Shown here piece after piece: positions 61,013-64,000 of a DNA stretch of 64,000 bases. Both the position numbers and the translations under genes were made by a program. This DNA comes from Acanthaster planci. Taxonomy: Eukaryota; Echinodermata; Asteroidea; Valvatida; Acanthasteridae. Where the stretch lies: positions 3,089,517-3,153,516 of the forward strand of contig NW_019091357.1 of assembly GCF_001949145.1 (NCBI RefSeq), given 5' to 3'. The notes beneath the pieces are model-generated. The model had not been told where the DNA came from. It worked only from the letters and a program-made list of their open reading frames with translations, and made no database searches. How positions within the stretch are numbered: the stretch's first letter is position 1; every line of letters begins with the position of its first letter.

Positions 61013-62019
61013 GGGTATATGGGTTAGTGTGTGGAGGGGTCCACTCAGTGGCAGCGTCTGCGTGTATAAGGATCGTCTTTCGTGCTTTGACTCAACCTCC
61101 TCTGCGACTCAACCAAGCACGACTCGTTAATATGTCAACCGCGGCAACGAATTCTTGAACGAGTATGCACATCCGCCGTGGAGTAAATAGGGAAAATATG
61201 TGTTAACACGTCATCCGCCGACATGTGATTAAGTACGGTAACATCAACAGCTCTGGTCTTACGGGCCTAGAAAGCAAAAATTATTCAATGAACAAATCCA
61301 GTGAGTCAAAATGGGACAGAGAAAGTGACAAGTCAGAAATCAACAAGATTGAGGAACTAGAATTGCATTTCAGAATAGGTAAAGCGCGTGTTATTTTACT
61401 ACACTACAAAAATCAACCGAGGATGAAAATTACATTGAATGAATGTAACACACACCGTTACAAAAATATGGATTAAGAAGTCGGCCAATTCTTACGGAAA
61501 CATGAAGGTTTAGCGACTGTTTACAACCTAGCAGGTTGCCAGGTTGCTCTGTTAGCCGAGGAGTAGGTGACAAGTAGAGGGCACTCGGTGGTAACGTCGC
61601 CGCTTAAGTACGGTTGGTCTGCAGAATGGGGCCTGGGTGGCTGACTTCGCGGGTAGCAGGGTTTGACAGGCGAGGAAGAGTATTGTTCCGGCACGGATAC
61701 GTTGTTGCAGCCGATGGTGTTGTCTTAACTTTCGATGCCTTGCACGAGTGCAGTGCCCCAGCAGGGTGTAGAGATGAACGGCCACATTCAAGCAGAATGC
61801 CCACACAGCTTGACTGAAAGCAACTTGGCCTGCAGCGTGTCAGCGGTCCGCTAGCTCAGGGTGTATCGAATAGAGGCCTTGGCGTGGGAGGGTCAGCACA
61901 TACCGTTGTTCACTCACACAAAAGAAACAGTTCGAAGGAATTTGGGTCTAGAGTAGAGGCTGGCCTGGCATGGCTACGGGTGAGAATCTGAAATTCCTGA
62001 CAGTAACAGTTTGAAGAAT

Positions 62020-62062
62020 AGCTCTCCACTTGCCACGCATATCGCTTGGCAAGTGGAGAGCT
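62020..62062. repeat. Perfect 16-bp hairpin
   Basis: AGCTCTCCACTTGCCA, an 11-bp loop, then TGGCAAGTGGAGAGCT: every base pairs. No U-tract follows. Function unknown. Confidence 0.8.
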
Positions 62063-62117
62063 TTGAAGACTACACCGTGAGAAGATACTAAAACAGGTAC
62101 GATATAGTCCTTAGAAT

Positions 62118-63525
62118 GGTCATATTTACAGGTATTAACCATGCACCCACAGCAAAACACCAAAATAGCTTGCAGGTTAAAAAGCAATTTCAGAATTGGG
62201 TTTTCCTCTGTGGCCAACTGCCAATTTTTTCATACAGCTATAAAAGCCTTTAAACAGTTGGTATCTTGTTTAATAGAGGGCGGTAAAAGAAAGATTTTCA
62301 CAAAAGAACACTAAAACCAGAAATTTATAATCTGTGTAAAAGTATGCCGTCTCCTCTTCCTGAAAACTAGAGAAATGGATGGATGATATTTGCTTTTCAT
62401 TTCAACAAAAGACATACACAATGTTTACTAAAACCAAATCCAGCACTGCATATTGTGTAAGTGTTCCCGTCAGTCATTATTTCAATGAAATGTACCAGTG
62501 CATTATGACCCGCCCAAAAACATTAAGTAACTATGTACACAGATATAGGCAACACAAGCAATATTTACAAATGGTCATATTTCCATAGCGTTAACCATGC
62601 ACTTCAAGCAACAGTAACATACCTAAGCAACCTTTCAATTTAAACTTCGATTTTGAAATTGGGTTCATGAATACAGGCGATTCACGATAGTGCACCTCTA
62701 AGTGTCTGCCACGCGTTGACCAATAACAGTGCGCGAAATCTGTCTACCCTTTCCAAATATGCGCATTGGGTCGACAGATTTCGCGCAATCTGATTGGTCC
62801 TCGCTTTGCAAACTCTTGGAGGCGCACTATTGTGAAACGCCAGTACTGCCAGTCTTTTCTAAGAATAGAGCTCTAGCTCAATCAACATGCTGGCTCAAGA
62901 GAGAGGGAGTGAAAAGATGTTTTACACAATAATGACAAAACCACACATTTTAAATCGGAACCAAAGTATGCTCTATCATCTTCCTAAGAAAGACAAAACG
63001 CTTGGGAAATGGATAGGTGATAATTAACTTTGATTTCAATTCAATACATATAGACATAATTATACAAATTGCTTTCCAAAACCAAATCCAGCATTGCATG
63101 TTTTGTAAGTGTTCCCATCAGTCACTAACTACTTCAGTGAAATGTCCAAGTGGATTATAACGCCTATAAACATTATCTACAAACAGGCTAGGCAATACAA
63201 GCCCTATCTAAAATCGGTCATATGAACAGAGCATTAACCATACATTCCAAACAAATTACCAAGCCAGATTCAGTTTAAAACTGCGATTTTGGAATTGGGC
63301 TTTCCTTATTGCACCAACCGCCAGAATCTTTAAGAATACAGCGACATGAGGCTTAAACAAGTTGGTGTCTTCTGAAGAGAAAGTGAAGACTGGCAAAGCA
63401 AAAACGTTTTAATATGTGCAAAAAATATGCTGTCCCATCTTCCTAAGAAAACCAGCATTCTAGGAAGATTGACAGTTGATCATCAAATTGGATTTCAACA
63501 CAACAAACACAGAAATATACACCCT
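62118..63525 (+). repeat. Degenerate tandem array, about 450-bp unit
   Basis: Landmark GGTCATATnnnCAnnGnnTTAACCAT occurs at about 62118, 62571 and 63217. TATGCnGTCnCnTCTTCCT occurs at about 62343, 62967 and 63427. AAGTGTTCCCRTCAGTCA occurs at about 62459 and 63107. Spacings are about 455 bp except one of about 640, which is explained by the foldback element at 62677-62841. Confidence 0.75.
62677..62841. mobile_element. Long foldback element inserted in the tandem array
   Basis: Two arms of about 70-75 bp pair with each other. Left has GGCGATTCACGATAGTGC and GTGCGCGAAATCTGTC. The right arm, reverse-complemented, has GGCGTTTCACAATAGTGCGC and TTGCGCGAAATCTGTC. A central spacer of roughly 15-20 bp separates them. 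No ORF. A MITE that could fold into one hairpin. Confidence 0.75.
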
Positions 63526-64000
63526 GTACTCTAACTCAACTAGCTCATCGGGGTGGCAACGGGGAAATCTCCCTCCAAAAGGAGAAAAAAATTTCTTTCA
63601 AAAATGTGATGAGAAAAAAATCGACTCGAGGGATGATCTCATTCCCCCTCCTCTCCAAAACGTGTAATAAAGTCACCAAATGTAGCCTCGTCCTTCAGAT
63701 CATAAATCATCGTCTGAAGAAATTCTAAAGTTTAAAGGCTGAAAAAAAATTTGCCCCAAAGATATGGTCTGGGGCTGTGCTTTGTTTGTGTAAATGAAAC
63801 CATTTTCCAATAGTAAGTATTCATATCTTCCACGAACCTGCAGGGACTAATAAGCTACTACTAAAGAAGTAATGTGTCAAGCAGTGGCATATCCAGCTTC
63901 TGGTGGGGGGGGGAATTCAAAAGCAAATGCACTTGTGGGTTCATTCAATATGATAATGGGGGAGAAATATATAACCAATTTTTTGATAATTGACTATGAC

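Larger units (their letters stand above)
58408..64000. other. Repeat-rich right end
   Basis: Two family A copies in inverted orientation, MITE B, a 16-bp hairpin, a tandem array and a foldback element. A minus-strand frame at 59112-59432 (LKDLIQLLQRSVDYLI, AVLYCPIHGSFYNI) is open but not recognised. No gene is supported. Confidence 0.5.

Overview
The window is eukaryotic, from an animal. Coding exons are short, spread over kilobases and joined by canonical splice sites with matching phases. Large non-coding stretches are full of short inverted-repeat elements, a tRNA-derived SINE and a LINE remnant. The gene content is a Dispatched-type RND protein, an HNK-1-family carbohydrate sulfotransferase and two MAM-type receptors. 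Together with the repeat-rich, moderately AT-rich DNA, this suggests a marine invertebrate, plausibly a deuterostome such as a hemichordate, echinoderm or cephalochordate. The species cannot be fixed from sequence alone.

Left part (about 2.3-31.1 kb, + strand): two tandem paralogous genes for single-pass receptors. Each has a MAM-like ectodomain, a Ser/Thr/Pro-rich stalk, one membrane segment in a 97-bp exon of phase 1-to-2, and one large last exon encoding an apparently disordered cytoplasmic tail. Gene 1 (last exon ends 7603) has a tail of about 412 residues with many tyrosine and proline docking motifs. Gene 2 (24298-30784) has a tail of about 275 residues rich in Arg/Ser. Its membrane exon appears to use a GC donor where gene 1 uses GT. 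I did not find the signal-peptide exon of either gene with confidence. The 16 kb between them holds repeats and no convincing gene.

Middle (about 31-45 kb): gene-poor, with a five-copy dispersed repeat, foldback elements and a 5'-truncated LINE.

Right part (about 45-58.4 kb): a complete four-exon Dispatched-like gene on the minus strand (54890 down to 48983; 1075 residues). It appears to lie inside the second intron of a plus-strand sulfotransferase gene. The sulfotransferase catalytic exon (57441-58289) is certain. Two upstream exons (membrane anchor about 45181-45391, stem 46293-46354) are inferred from splice phases and give a protein of normal family length (373 residues).

Right end (58.4-64 kb): repeats only. 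These include inverted copies of two repeat families and a degenerate tandem array interrupted by a long foldback element. By family knowledge, Dispatched releases lipid-modified Hedgehog, HNK-1-family sulfotransferases modify extracellular glycans, and MAM receptors act at the cell surface. All are signalling or surface genes, but the sequence shows no operon-like link between them.
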